A DNA stretch of 64,000 nucleotides, from NCBI GenBank assembly GCA_965278985.1, contig OZ257131.1, positions 5,270,001 to 5,334,000 on the forward strand. Direction: 5' to 3'. The notes beneath the pieces were generated by a model that did no database searches, was not told the origin of the DNA, and worked only from the letters and a program-made list of their open reading frames with translations. The position numbers were made by a program, and so were the translations under genes. This document shows positions 23,011 through 31,691 of this stretch, piece after piece; the stretch's first letter is position 1, and each line of letters starts with the position of its first letter. Source of the DNA: CAISIP01 sp965278985 (GTDB taxonomy: Bacteria; Pseudomonadota; Gammaproteobacteria; Burkholderiales; Burkholderiaceae_C).

Positions 23011-26000
23011 GGTGCGGTGTTTCCGGTGTTGGCGGTGGGAGAAGGGGAAGTAGGGGAAGGAGGCGGTGGCGGAAAGGGTGTGTCGAGGATCTCGCGCACG
23101 CGCAGCTCCAGCGCGTCCAGCGGGAAAGGCTTGGTGATCATGGTCATGCCGCTGTCGAGCAGGCCCGAGGCGAACACCGCATTCTCGGCATACCCCGTCA
23201 TGAACAGCACCTTGAGGCCCGGCCGCAGGGCGCGGCCCGCGTCGGCGAGCTGGCGCCCGTTGAGCCCGGGCAGGCCCACGTCGGTGACGAGCAGGTCCAC
23301 GCGCTGCGTGGATTGCAGGGCCGCAAGCCCCGCGGTGCCGTCGCCCGCCTCCTGGACCTCGTAGCCCTCGTCCTGCAGCACCTGCACGATCAGCGAGCGG
23401 ATGTCGGGTTCGTCCTCCACGACCAGGATGCGCTCCCCGGAGGCCGCCGTGCGGGCGCCGCCCGGCGCGTGGCCGGCCTCGGACGGCACCGGCAGCGGAT
23501 CGGGCGCGTCGCCGCTGCGGTCTTCCGGCAGGTAGAGCTTCACGGTGGTGCCATGGCCCCATTCGCTGTAGATGCGCGCATGGCCCTCCGACTGCCGCGC
23601 GAAGCCGTAGATCATCGACAGGCCCAGCCCCGTGCCCTGCCCCACGGGTTTGGTGGTGAAGAACGGGTCGAAGGCCTTGGCCAGGGTCTCTGGCTGCATG
23701 CCGGTGCCGGTGTCGGTGACGGAGATGCACACGTAGCGGCCCGGCTGCACGGCGTCCTGGCCCGAGGCGAACAGGCTGTCGAGCGTGGTGTTGCGCGTCT
23801 CGATCACCAGCTGGCCGCCGGCGGGCATGGCGTCGCGCGCGTTGATGGCCAGGTTCAGGATCGCGTTCTCGAGCTGGTTCGGGTCGCAGCGCGTGTGCCA
23901 CAGGCCTTCATCCAGTGCCAGCTGCAGCGTGATGCCTTCGCCCAGCGTGCGGCGCAGCAGGTCGTCCATCGAGGCGATCAGCGGGTTCACGTCCAGCGGG
24001 CGCGGCTCCAGCGGCTGGCGGCGCGAGAAGGCCAGCAGCCGGTGCGTCAGTGCCGCGGCGCGCCGGGTGGCGCCCATCGCGCTGGCGACGAAGCGCCCGA
24101 CGTCGTTGCCCCGGTTGGCCGCGACATGCTTCTGGATCACGTCCAGGTTGCCGCCGATGCCCTGCAGCAGGTTGTTGAAGTCGTGCGCGATGCCGCCCGT
24201 GAGCTGGCCCACGGCCTCCATCTTGAGCGACTGGCGCAGGGCTTCCTCGGCCGCGCGCTCGCGCGTCACGTCGCGTGCCACGGCATGCAGCAGGCCTTGC
24301 TCGGGCACGGCGGTCCAATTGAGCAGCAGGTAGCTGCCCTCGCGCGTGCGGTAGCGGTTCTCGATGGCCAGCGCGGACGCGTCGACCTCCACCGCGGCGA
24401 TCGCCTGCGTGGTGGCGGCCACGTCGTCGGGATGCAGGAAGTCCAGCAGCGTCTGGCCCACCATCTCCTCGGCACGCCAGCCCAGCAGCCGCGTGGCGGC
24501 GGGGTTCACCGCATGGATGCGGCCGTGCAGGTCGCAGACCAGCATCAGTTCGCGCGACAGGTTCCAGATGCGGTCGCGGTCGCGCAGGTTTTCGGTCTCC
24601 TGCAGCTTGCGTTCGTGGATGTCGGTGTTGGTGCCCACCCAGCGGCGGATGCTGCCGTCCTCGGAGCGCAACGCCAGGGCGCGCACCAGGTGCCAGCGGA
24701 AGCTGCCGTCCGCGCGGCGGATGCGGAATTCCGTCTCGTAGGGGTCGCCGCTGGCCACCGCGCGCGCCCACCCGTCGGCGGCGGCCACCATGTCGTCGGG
24801 GTGCACGACCTGAGCCAAGCCATGGCGCAACAGCTGCTCCGCCGGCACGCCGGTGTATTCGTGGACACGGTCGTTGAACCAGTCGTGCAAGCCATCGGCG
24901 GGCGCCGTCCACACATGGTTGGGCAGCGACTGCGCGAAGGTGCGGAACTGCGCGGCGCTCTCTTCCAGCGCGCGTTGCGCCGCCTTGCGTTCGGTCACGT
25001 CCTGCACCACGCCCACCAGGCGCAAGGGGTTGCCGGCCTCGTCGATCTCGTACTCTGCCTTGCGCGCGATCCACCGCAGCGCACCGTCGCCGGCGCGGCG
25101 GATGCGGTACTCCACGTCCAGCGGCGCGCTGGCGTCGCCGCGCGTGTGCTGGGCCGAGCGGATCGCCGCGTCCTCGGGCAGCACCAGGTCCTCCAGCACC
25201 GCCGCGGCCGCATGCTCGACCGGCGCCAGGCCGAAGATCCGGAAGAACGCGTCCGTGCCGGAGACGGTGTTGGTGGACAGGTCCAGTGTGAAGGTGCCCA
25301 CGCCGCCGGCCTCCTGCGCGCGGCGCAGCCTGGCTTCGGACTGGCGCAGTGCCTCGGCGGCGCGGTGCTGTTCGGTGCGGTCGCGCAGCACCTTGACGAA
25401 TCCCGTGGCGGTGTCGGCATCGTCGCGCAGCGGCGTCATCTCGCCGTTGGCCCAGAAGCGCTCGCCAGACTTGCGCACATGCCAGCGTTCGTCGTTGCCC
25501 GCGCCCTGCACCAGGGCCAGGGCCATCTCCGTCTTGTGGCGCATCACGGCCTGGTCTTCGGGCGTGAAGATGCGCGCGATGTCGTGGCCCAGCATCTCCT
25601 CCTCGGTCCAGCCCAGCACGCGGCGTGCACCCTCGTTCCAGCGCGTCACGCGGCCGTCCAGGTCGAAAGCCATGATGGCGTAGTCCACCGCCCCGTCCAG
25701 GATCTGGCGATTGCGTATCTCGGCGCTGCGGATGGCGCGTTCGCTCGCCATGCGCTGCGTCACGTCCGAGCCCAGCACGAAAATGCCGGCCACCTGGCCC
25801 GAGGCGTCGCGCAGGGGCTGGTAGACGAAGTCGACGAAACGTTGTTCTCCCGGCGCGCCCGGGTTGCGCTGCAGCGTCACCGGCTCGCCGTTGCCCACGA
25901 CCGGCTCGCCGCTGCGCCATACCGCGTCCAGCATCTCGTAGTAGCCCTGGCCCGCGATCTCGGGCAAGGCCTCCCGGATGGGCAGGCCCGTCACCTCGCG

Positions 26001-26630
26001 GTGGCCGATCAGCTGCTGGTAGGCGGGGTTCATCATCTCCACCACATGCTCCGGGCCGCGCAGCATGACCATGAAGCCGGGCGACTGCTCGAACATCGTC
26101 CGCAGCCGCTCGCGCTCGCTGCGCAGCCACTGCTCGGCCAGCACCTTGCCGGTGGTCTCCACCACCACCGCGAAGACGCCGGCCGGCCGGTCCTCGTCGT
26201 CCAGCGCGGGGGAGTAGTCCAGCGAGAACCAGGCGTCCTCCGCGCGGCCGTTGCGGGCCACCGACAGGGGTTGGTCGCGGTAACTGAGCGCGCCGCCGGC
26301 GAGCACGGTGCGCAGCACGTGGGCATTGAATTCCGCGATCTCCGGCCAGCTCTCGCAGGCCCTGGTGCCCAGGCAGGACGGATGCCTTGCGCCCGCGATG
26401 ACCGCGTAGGCATCGTTGTAGAGCATGATGCCCTCGGGACCCCACAGCAGCACCATGGCCACGGGCGAGCGCACCACCAGCGCCACGGCGGTCTTGAGGC
26501 TGCGCGGCCAGCCGTGGATGTCGCCCAGCGGCGTGGCGGCCCAGTCCAGGCCGGCGATGGCCTCCGCGGTGGGGCCGCCGCCAGTCAGGAAACGGAGTGC
26601 ATTGCTGGGCGCCTGGGAGGCGTTGACCAT
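23007..26630 (-). CDS. multi-PAS hybrid sensor histidine kinase/response regulator
   Basis: A 1207-residue cytoplasmic signalling protein with no membrane segment. The N-terminal 150 or so residues form a divergent PAS-like domain (WAATPLGDIHGWP is typical). At least five PAS/PAC domains follow, to about residue 790, with several clear PAC ends such as GIFVLGSDVTQR and LVGVVQDVTERK. The phosphoacceptor is His816 in GGIAHDFNN, then a HATPase with NLAINARDAMP and TGLGLSMIYG. A C-terminal receiver has Asp1117 in VTDVGLPG. The C-terminus is Pro/Ser/Thr-rich. The partner regulator is not adjacent; the only coupled gene is the hydratase, via a 4-base overlap. The signals are probably small ligands or redox, but unknown. 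Confidence 0.94.
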   Translation of the reverse strand: MVNASQAPSNALRFLTGGGPTAEAIAGLDWAATPLGDIHGWPRSLKTAVALVVRSPVAMVLLWGPEGIMLYNDAYAVIAGARHPSCLGTRACESWPEIAEFNAHVLRTVLAGGALSYRDQPLSVARNGRAEDAWFSLDYSPALDDEDRPAGVFAVVVETTGKVLAEQWLRSERERLRTMFEQSPGFMVMLRGPEHVVEMMNPAYQQLIGHREVTGLPIREALPEIAGQGYYEMLDAVWRSGEPVVGNGEPVTLQRNPGAPGEQRFVDFVYQPLRDASGQVAGIFVLGSDVTQRMASERAIRSAEIRNRQILDGAVDYAIMAFDLDGRVTRWNEGARRVLGWTEEEMLGHDIARIFTPEDQAVMRHKTEMALALVQGAGNDERWHVRKSGERFWANGEMTPLRDDADTATGFVKVLRDRTEQHRAAEALRQSEARLRRAQEAGGVGTFTLDLSTNTVSGTDAFFRIFGLAPVEHAAAAVLEDLVLPEDAAIRSAQHTRGDASAPLDVEYRIRRAGDGALRWIARKAEYEIDEAGNPLRLVGVVQDVTERKAAQRALEESAAQFRTFAQSLPNHVWTAPADGLHDWFNDRVHEYTGVPAEQLLRHGLAQVVHPDDMVAAADGWARAVASGDPYETEFRIRRADGSFRWHLVRALALRSEDGSIRRWVGTNTDIHERKLQETENLRDRDRIWNLSRELMLVCDLHGRIHAVNPAATRLLGWRAEEMVGQTLLDFLHPDDVAATTQAIAAVEVDASALAIENRYRTREGSYLLLNWTAVPEQGLLHAVARDVTRERAAEEALRQSLKMEAVGQLTGGIAHDFNNLLQGIGGNLDVIQKHVAANRGNDVGRFVASAMGATRRAAALTHRLLAFSRRQPLEPRPLDVNPLIASMDDLLRRTLGEGITLQLALDEGLWHTRCDPNQLENAILNLAINARDAMPAGGQLVIETRNTTLDSLFASGQDAVQPGRYVCISVTDTGTGMQPETLAKAFDPFFTTKPVGQGTGLGLSMIYGFARQSEGHARIYSEWGHGTTVKLYLPEDRSGDAPDPLPVPSEAGHAPGGARTAASGERILVVEDEPDIRSLIVQVLQDEGYEVQEAGDGTAGLAALQSTQRVDLLVTDVGLPGLNGRQLADAGRALRPGLKVLFMTGYAENAVFASGLLDSGMTMITKPFPLDALELRVREILDTPFPPPPPSPTSPSPTANTGNTAP

Positions 26631-26828
26631 GTGGTTGGACGCCTTTCAACGCCGGGGAGGTGGGCCATTCTAGGAGCCGGCGGTGACCCCTGCGCGGCCC
26701 TGGGGCATGAGCTCATGCCGCGACTGTCTGAAGGATCGGCGCGCCGGATGGGACAATGCCGGCTTCGGCCGGGCCCTGCGCCATGGCGCGCCGCCTTTTT
26801 CGCCAACCTCGCATCCTGTAGTTTTCCC

Positions 26829-27605
26829 ATGAGTGCTTTCAACGAAGAGCGCGTGCTGAGCGTGCACCACTGGACGGACCGCCTGTTCTCCTTCACCACG
26901 ACGCGCGACCCGTCCCTGCGTTTCTCCAACGGCCACTTCACCATGATCGGCCTCAGGACCGAGACCGGCAAACCGTTGCTGCGCGCCTACAGCATCGCCA
27001 GTGCCAACTACGAGGAGCACCTGGAGTTCCTGAGCATCAAGGTGCCCGACGGCCCGCTGACCTCGCGGCTGCAGCATGTGCAGGTGGGCGACAGCATCGT
27101 CGTGGGCCGCAAGCCCACCGGCACGCTGCTCATCGATTACCTGCTGCCCGGCAAGCGCCTCTACATGTTCGGCACCGGCACGGGCCTGGCGCCGTTCCTG
27201 AGCCTGGTGCGCGATCCCGCCACCTACGAGAAGTACGAAGAGGTGATCCTGGTGCACGGTGTGCGCCAGGTGGAAGAGCTGGCCTACCACGACCTGCTGA
27301 CCGAGCACCTGCCGCAGCACGAGTTCCTCGGAGAGATGGTCGCCAAGCAGCTGCGCTACTACCCCACGGTCACGCGCGAAGCCTTCCGCACCATGGGCCG
27401 CATCACCGAGATCATCGAGAACGGCAAGCTCACGGGCGACCTCGGCGTTCCCGACCTGGACCCGGCCGTGGACCGCGCCATGATCTGCGGCAGCCCGGCC
27501 ATGCTGCGCGACCTCAAGCAGCTGCTGGAGCAGTACGGGTTCAAGGAAGGCAACACCTCCCATCCCGGCGACTTCGTGATCGAGCGGGCCTTCGCGGAGC
27601 AATAG
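26829..27605 (+). CDS. fpr: ferredoxin--NADP reductase
   Basis: A 258-residue FAD flavoprotein that exchanges electrons between NADPH and ferredoxin or flavodoxin. The FAD-binding RAYSIAS motif and the following IKVPDGPLTSRL match the bacterial Fpr type. The NADP-binding part has MFGTGTGLAPFLSL and VDRAMICGSPAM, and the C-terminus GDFVIERAFAEQ is near the length expected for the subclass whose last residues stack on FAD. The ATG at 26829 was chosen because an unbroken upstream frame is antisense to the kinase. The gene is followed 53 bases later by a phosphoribosyltransferase. Confidence 0.95.
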   Translation: MSAFNEERVLSVHHWTDRLFSFTTTRDPSLRFSNGHFTMIGLRTETGKPLLRAYSIASANYEEHLEFLSIKVPDGPLTSRLQHVQVGDSIVVGRKPTGTLLIDYLLPGKRLYMFGTGTGLAPFLSLVRDPATYEKYEEVILVHGVRQVEELAYHDLLTEHLPQHEFLGEMVAKQLRYYPTVTREAFRTMGRITEIIENGKLTGDLGVPDLDPAVDRAMICGSPAMLRDLKQLLEQYGFKEGNTSHPGDFVIERAFAEQ

Positions 27606-27658
27606 CGCCGCGCGCGGGTGTGCCTACACTGGCACGTCCCCTGCTTGGTGCTGTTGCG

Positions 27659-28369
27659 ATGCCATCCTCTCCATCCCATTTCACAGAAGCCACCACACGT
27701 TACTGGCAGCAGATGCTGCAGGTGGCCGAGCTGCCTGCGGATGCCGCCGTGCCCCCGTGGCGCCACGGCTACCCGGCCCGTTTGCCCGACGGGCGCGTGC
27801 TGATGCTGCCCATTCGCCAACTGGCCAGCGACCCCACCCTCGCCGTGGCATCCCTTTTGGTCAACCAGGCGGCGCTGCACGTGGCGGACACCCTTGCGCA
27901 GATGCTGGCGGCGGAACTGGCAGGCTGCGGTGCAGAGGCGGTCGTAGGGCTGCCCACGCTGGGGCTCACGTTGGCGGCAGGTGTTGCGCGTGGGCTGGGC
28001 CATGCGCGCTACCTGCCCATGGGGTATTCGCGCAAGTTCTGGTACGACGAGGCGCTGTCCGCGCCCGTGTCGTCCATCACCACACCCGGCGCGGGCAAGC
28101 GGATCTACCTCGACCCCCACCTGCTCGCGCTGGTGGCCGGACGGCGCGTGGTGCTGGTGGACGACGCCGTGAGCACCGGCACCACGCTGCGCGCTGCCTG
28201 GGACCTGCTGGAATCGCTGGGGGCCGAGGTCGTGGCCTGTGGCGTGGCAATGCGGCAGGGCCGGCGATGGGAATCGCAGATCGGTGCCCACCGCGTGCCG
28301 CGGCTGCATGGGGTGTTCGACAGCCCGTTGTTGCAGGCCGTGCCGGAAGGATGGGTGGAGCGCGCCTGA
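27659..28369 (+). CDS. phosphoribosyltransferase
   Basis: A 236-residue type I phosphoribosyltransferase. The PRPP-binding motif VVLVDDAVSTGTTL is clear, and a hydrophobic core strand (VVGLPTLGLTLAAGVARGLG) before it is like those of adenine, orotate or purine phosphoribosyltransferases. The N-terminus, about 90 residues, is not typical of Apt or PyrE, so the base specificity is open. An upstream GTG at 27620 adds 13 residues; the ATG at 27659 was preferred. Fpr is directly upstream on the same strand. The nucleoside catabolism operon at 28.8-36.2 kb is on the other side, which makes a salvage role tempting but not shown. Confidence 0.83.
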   Translation: MPSSPSHFTEATTRYWQQMLQVAELPADAAVPPWRHGYPARLPDGRVLMLPIRQLASDPTLAVASLLVNQAALHVADTLAQMLAAELAGCGAEAVVGLPTLGLTLAAGVARGLGHARYLPMGYSRKFWYDEALSAPVSSITTPGAGKRIYLDPHLLALVAGRRVVLVDDAVSTGTTLRAAWDLLESLGAEVVACGVAMRQGRRWESQIGAHRVPRLHGVFDSPLLQAVPEGWVERA

Positions 28370-28415
28370 CTTGCGGGCCGATGGGGTCCGGCGGCGCACC
28401 GGGCCAGAGGCACAC

Positions 28416-28652
28416 TCAGCGGTGCAGGCTCACGTTGAGCTGGTCCACCACTTCGGCCCATTCGGCATCGCGCTGCAGCTGCTCACGCAGGAATTGCGCC
28501 TGGGCTTCCGTCCAGAAGGGCGCATCGGCCAGTGCCGTGTGCTCCGGCAGGGGTCGGTTGGCCGCCACGAAGGCCTGCACGGCGTCCTCGTCGGATGGCA
28601 GGCCCAGTTGGTCGAAGAGGTCGTGCATGGTGGGGGCGTTGGTGGTCTGCAT
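28416..28652 (-). CDS. DUF2789 family protein
   Basis: A 78-residue helical protein beginning MQTTNAPTMHDLFDQLGLPSDEDAVQAFV and ending RDAEWAEVVDQLNVSLHR, the whole-length pattern of DUF2789. A GAGGAG ribosome site lies eight bases before the ATG at 28652. The family is widespread in proteobacteria and has no known function. It lies 118 bases downstream of the adenosine-deaminase-type gene on the same strand and may be on the same transcript, but the gap and its own good ribosome site also allow separate expression. Confidence 0.9.
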   Translation of the reverse strand: MQTTNAPTMHDLFDQLGLPSDEDAVQAFVAANRPLPEHTALADAPFWTEAQAQFLREQLQRDAEWAEVVDQLNVSLHR

Positions 28653-28770
28653 GGAAACTCCTCTGTGCGGGCTGTGGTGGCGCCATGATCGCCTGCGCGC
28701 CGTCGCAGGGCTGTAGGAGGGGGGCGACAGCCTGTGCCGGTGGGCACACCTGCCGCCAGGAACCGCCCGC

Positions 28771-29904
28771 TCAACGGGCGGACCTGCCGCCGACCGCCGC
28801 GTCCAGGGTGTGCCGTGCCGCATCGAAGGCCGCCAGATGCTCCTGCCGCCACTGCTGCCGGGTGCCCTCGTCGATCCAGGCCGCATCCAGCCCGTTGCAC
28901 AAAAATCCGCGCAGATCGTCCAGCGAGAAGCCGAAGTCGCGCTGCATCATGCGCCATGCCCCCGTGGGCGTGACCTTGTGCATGGTCGGGTCGTCGGTGT
29001 TGGGGTGCACCCGCAGGCCCAGGCCGGGCATGCGGCGCAGCGGGTGGTCCAGCGCCCAGCGTTCGGGGGGCAGGGTTCGCAGGTAGTAGGAGTTGGTGGG
29101 CACCACGGTGAAGACCAGCCCACGATCCACGCAGCGCTGCACGAAGTCGGCGGGTGCATCCACGATGGTGTAGCCGTGGTCGACGCGGTCCACCTGCAGC
29201 AGCTCCACGGCGGTCTGCACGTGGGTCCAGGGCATGCCGAACTCGCCCGCGTGGGCGGTGGTCTTGAGGCCGGCGCGGCGGGCCAGCGCATAGGCTTCGG
29301 CGAAGTGTTCGGGCGGGTGGTCGATCTCGCTGTAATCGATGCCGATGCCGAGCACCGCGTCGCGGCGGTGGGAGCGCACCCATTGCACCATCTCCACGGC
29401 GGCAGCCGGTGGTGCCTCGCGGTCGATGGCGGCGATCAGGCGGCCGGTGATGCCGTGGTCCGCTTCGGCGTCGCGCGTGGCGGCGAGGATCGCGTCCATG
29501 GCCACGGGGTAGGCCATGCCGGACTGCTGTGCCGTGCCGGTGGGGTTCCAGAAGAATTCGGCATACCGCACGTGGTGGGCCGCGGCATCCTGCAGGTATT
29601 CGTAGGTGATGCGGTGCAGGTCGTCGGGCGTGCGCAGAAGCGAGGCATCGAGCGCACGCAGGGCCTTGAGCACACCCACGGGTTTGTCGCCGCGCGCATA
29701 GAACGCGTCGGCCTCGGCATCGGTCAACGGATCCGGCTGGCCACGGGCGCGTGCGGCATGGCCGGCGCGGCGCGCCAGCTCCTTGAAGGTCGCGTGGCGC
29801 ACCGTGCCCAGCAGGTGGCAGTGCAGCTCCACCTTGGGGATCGCGTGCAGGAAACGGTCCAGCGGGTCGTCGAGGTCGAAGGTGTCGTTGGTGGGCATGG
29901 GCAT
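28771..29904 (-). CDS. adenosine deaminase-type hydrolase
   Basis: A 377-residue member of the adenosine deaminase family, which hydrolyses the exocyclic amine of adenosine or a related purine. Zinc ligands are His28 and His30 in VELHCHLLG. The later TTAHAGEFG and NTDDP motifs hold the catalytic Glu and the zinc-binding Asp. Because the nucleoside hydrolase is the next gene upstream, adenine is an equally possible substrate and this may be an adenine deaminase-like member; sequence alone does not settle it. It starts 1 base after the hydrolase stop, so the two genes are translationally linked. An ATG at 29898 is an alternative start. Confidence 0.9.
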   Translation of the reverse strand: MPMPTNDTFDLDDPLDRFLHAIPKVELHCHLLGTVRHATFKELARRAGHAARARGQPDPLTDAEADAFYARGDKPVGVLKALRALDASLLRTPDDLHRITYEYLQDAAAHHVRYAEFFWNPTGTAQQSGMAYPVAMDAILAATRDAEADHGITGRLIAAIDREAPPAAAVEMVQWVRSHRRDAVLGIGIDYSEIDHPPEHFAEAYALARRAGLKTTAHAGEFGMPWTHVQTAVELLQVDRVDHGYTIVDAPADFVQRCVDRGLVFTVVPTNSYYLRTLPPERWALDHPLRRMPGLGLRVHPNTDDPTMHKVTPTGAWRMMQRDFGFSLDDLRGFLCNGLDAAWIDEGTRQQWRQEHLAAFDAARHTLDAAVGGRSAR

Positions 29905-29905
29905 C

Positions 29906-30847
29906 TCACAGGCGCGCAGCACGCACCAGCGCATCGAGCACCGTCGCGCGCAGCAGGCGCTCGTCGGCCTGGCTCGCGATATCGGCATTGGCCTGGGCCT
30001 TGCGCGGCACACGCCACTCCACCACCGTCATGCCGCGGGTGTGGCGGCCCTCGCACTCCATGACCAGGTGCGCGGGGCGGAACGCCATGCCTGCGGGCGC
30101 GACGAGTGCCGCGGCCGCGGTGGGGTCGTAGAGCGCCATGGGGCGGCTGCCATCCGGGCTGGCGATGCGCACGTAACCCAGCAGCAGGTCGGCCAGCAAT
30201 GCGGCCTTGTCCGTGCCCACGGCGCGCAGCGTGTCGGCGTCGGCGGCGTGGACCCGCACCTGGCGGCAGGCGTCCAGCCCCACCATCTGCAGGCGGATGC
30301 CGGCGTCCAGCACCACCTGCACGGACTCGGGGTCCACGGCGGCGTTGAACTCGGCGGCGGCCGTATGGTTGCCGGGGCCGGCGCTGCCGCCCATCCACAG
30401 CAGCGTGCCGATGCGCGGGGCCACGGCCGGGTGCCGCTGCAGCAACAGCGCGAGGTTCGTGAGCGGACCCAGGGCCAGCACGGTCGCCGGTGCGGGAGAC
30501 GTCTGCAGGTGCGAGGCGAGGGCGCCGACGGCGTCCCGAGACGCCAGTGCCACCGCGTCCAGCGGCAGGCTCCGGCCGGCCGAAGCCATGGCGTCGTCGC
30601 CCAGGATGTTCTGCGCCGTGACCAGCGGCCCGACCAGGGGCGCAGCGGCGCCGGCATGGATCGGCATGCGCCAGCCGAAGCACGCGGCTGCGCGCCGGGC
30701 GTTGTCTTCCACCACCGCCAGCGGCGCGTTACCTGCGACTAGCGAGAGGCCGTCGATGTGCCAGCCCGCGCTGTGCTGCACCGTCAACACCGCCGCGAGG
30801 TCGTCGAAGCCCATGTCGGTGTCGATCCAGACGTGGTGCTCAGCCAT
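29906..30847 (-). CDS. inosine/uridine-preferring nucleoside hydrolase
   Basis: A 313-residue nucleoside N-ribohydrolase that splits nucleosides into base and ribose. The calcium-binding signature DTDMGFDD begins at Asp9, and LALGPLTNLALLLQ and LLWMGGSAGPGNH follow as in the family. The C-terminal half has GLDACRQVRV. Family members range from inosine- to pyrimidine-preferring, and the exact preference is not readable. The start overlaps the ABC ATPase stop by eight bases, and the adenosine-deaminase-type gene follows by one base. This is the first enzyme that acts on whatever the transporter brings in, which points to a purine nucleoside. Confidence 0.93.
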   Translation of the reverse strand: MAEHHVWIDTDMGFDDLAAVLTVQHSAGWHIDGLSLVAGNAPLAVVEDNARRAAACFGWRMPIHAGAAAPLVGPLVTAQNILGDDAMASAGRSLPLDAVALASRDAVGALASHLQTSPAPATVLALGPLTNLALLLQRHPAVAPRIGTLLWMGGSAGPGNHTAAAEFNAAVDPESVQVVLDAGIRLQMVGLDACRQVRVHAADADTLRAVGTDKAALLADLLLGYVRIASPDGSRPMALYDPTAAAALVAPAGMAFRPAHLVMECEGRHTRGMTVVEWRVPRKAQANADIASQADERLLRATVLDALVRAARL

Positions 30848-31691
30848 GCACGCCCTCCAGCCGCTGGCGCGTGGGATCGGGCACCGGTGTCGCGGCCAGC
30901 AGGCGCTGGGTGTACGGGTGCTGCGGCGCGTCCAGCACGGCGTCGGCCGTGCCCTGTTCCACGAGTTGGCCCCGGTACATCACGGCCACGCGGTCGGCGA
31001 AGGCACGCACCACGCCCAGGTCGTGCGTGATGAACAAAAAGGCCAGGCCCCGTTCGCGCTGCAGCTCGTACATCAGCCGCAACACCTGGGCACGCACCGA
31101 CACGTCCAGCGCGGACACCGGCTCGTCGGCGATGACCACCTCGGGCTGCGAGGCCAACGCCCGCGCGATGCCCACGCGCTGGCGCTGCCCACCCGAGAGT
31201 TCGTGCGGCAGCCGGTGGCGGAAATGCGCGGGTGGCAGGCGCACCTGCTCCAGCAGCGCATCCACCTCGCGCGCGGCGGTGGCCGCATCCAGCGCGCGGT
31301 TGTAGCGCAGCGGCAGGGCGATGCTCTGGGCGATGGTGTGGCGCGGGTTCAGCGAACCGCCCGTGTCCTGGAACACCACCTGGACGGCGCGGCGGAAACG
31401 CGCGTGTTCGGCGGCGGGCAGGGTGGTGATGTCCTGACCGCGGTAACAGATGCTGCCGCGCGTCGGTGGAGTCAGGCCCAGCAACATGCGGCCCAGCGTG
31501 GTCTTGCCGCTGCCGCTTTCACCGACCAGTGCAACCGTCTCGCCGGGGGTGATGGCCAGCGACACGCCGTCCACGGCCTGTTGCTGGTGGCGTGCACGGA
31601 ACAGGCCGCCGGTGCCACGCACGGGGAAGCTGCGGCCCACGTCGCGGGCTTCGAGCAGCGCAGGCGCGGAGGGGTTCGTGGATCCGGTCAT
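30840..31691 (-). CDS. ABC transporter ATP-binding protein (oligopeptide type, DppF/OppF-like)
   Basis: A 283-residue ATPase. Walker A is GESGSGKT, the signature is LSGGQRQRVGIARALA and Walker B is VVIADEPVSALD. The oligopeptide-type C-terminus, APQHPYTQRLLAATPVPDP, is present. It powers the importer with its partner ATPase immediately upstream, whose stop overlaps its ATG by four bases (31688-31691). The nucleoside hydrolase start overlaps its stop. The tight coupling indicates one operon, and that the transported solute is a substrate of those enzymes or a precursor. Confidence 0.93.
   Translation of the reverse strand: MTGSTNPSAPALLEARDVGRSFPVRGTGGLFRARHQQQAVDGVSLAITPGETVALVGESGSGKTTLGRMLLGLTPPTRGSICYRGQDITTLPAAEHARFRRAVQVVFQDTGGSLNPRHTIAQSIALPLRYNRALDAATAAREVDALLEQVRLPPAHFRHRLPHELSGGQRQRVGIARALASQPEVVIADEPVSALDVSVRAQVLRLMYELQRERGLAFLFITHDLGVVRAFADRVAVMYRGQLVEQGTADAVLDAPQHPYTQRLLAATPVPDPTRQRLEGVHG

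Noticed and set aside
22998..26828. A very long plus-strand open frame antisense to the multi-PAS kinase and running into fpr
   Set aside because: It is the reverse complement of a high-GC coding frame; the translation is Gly/Ala/Arg/His-rich with no motif until the real fpr start at 26829.
28105..28461. Minus-strand frame antisense to the phosphoribosyltransferase
   Set aside because: The plus strand has a clear PRPP-binding motif; the opposite frame has none.
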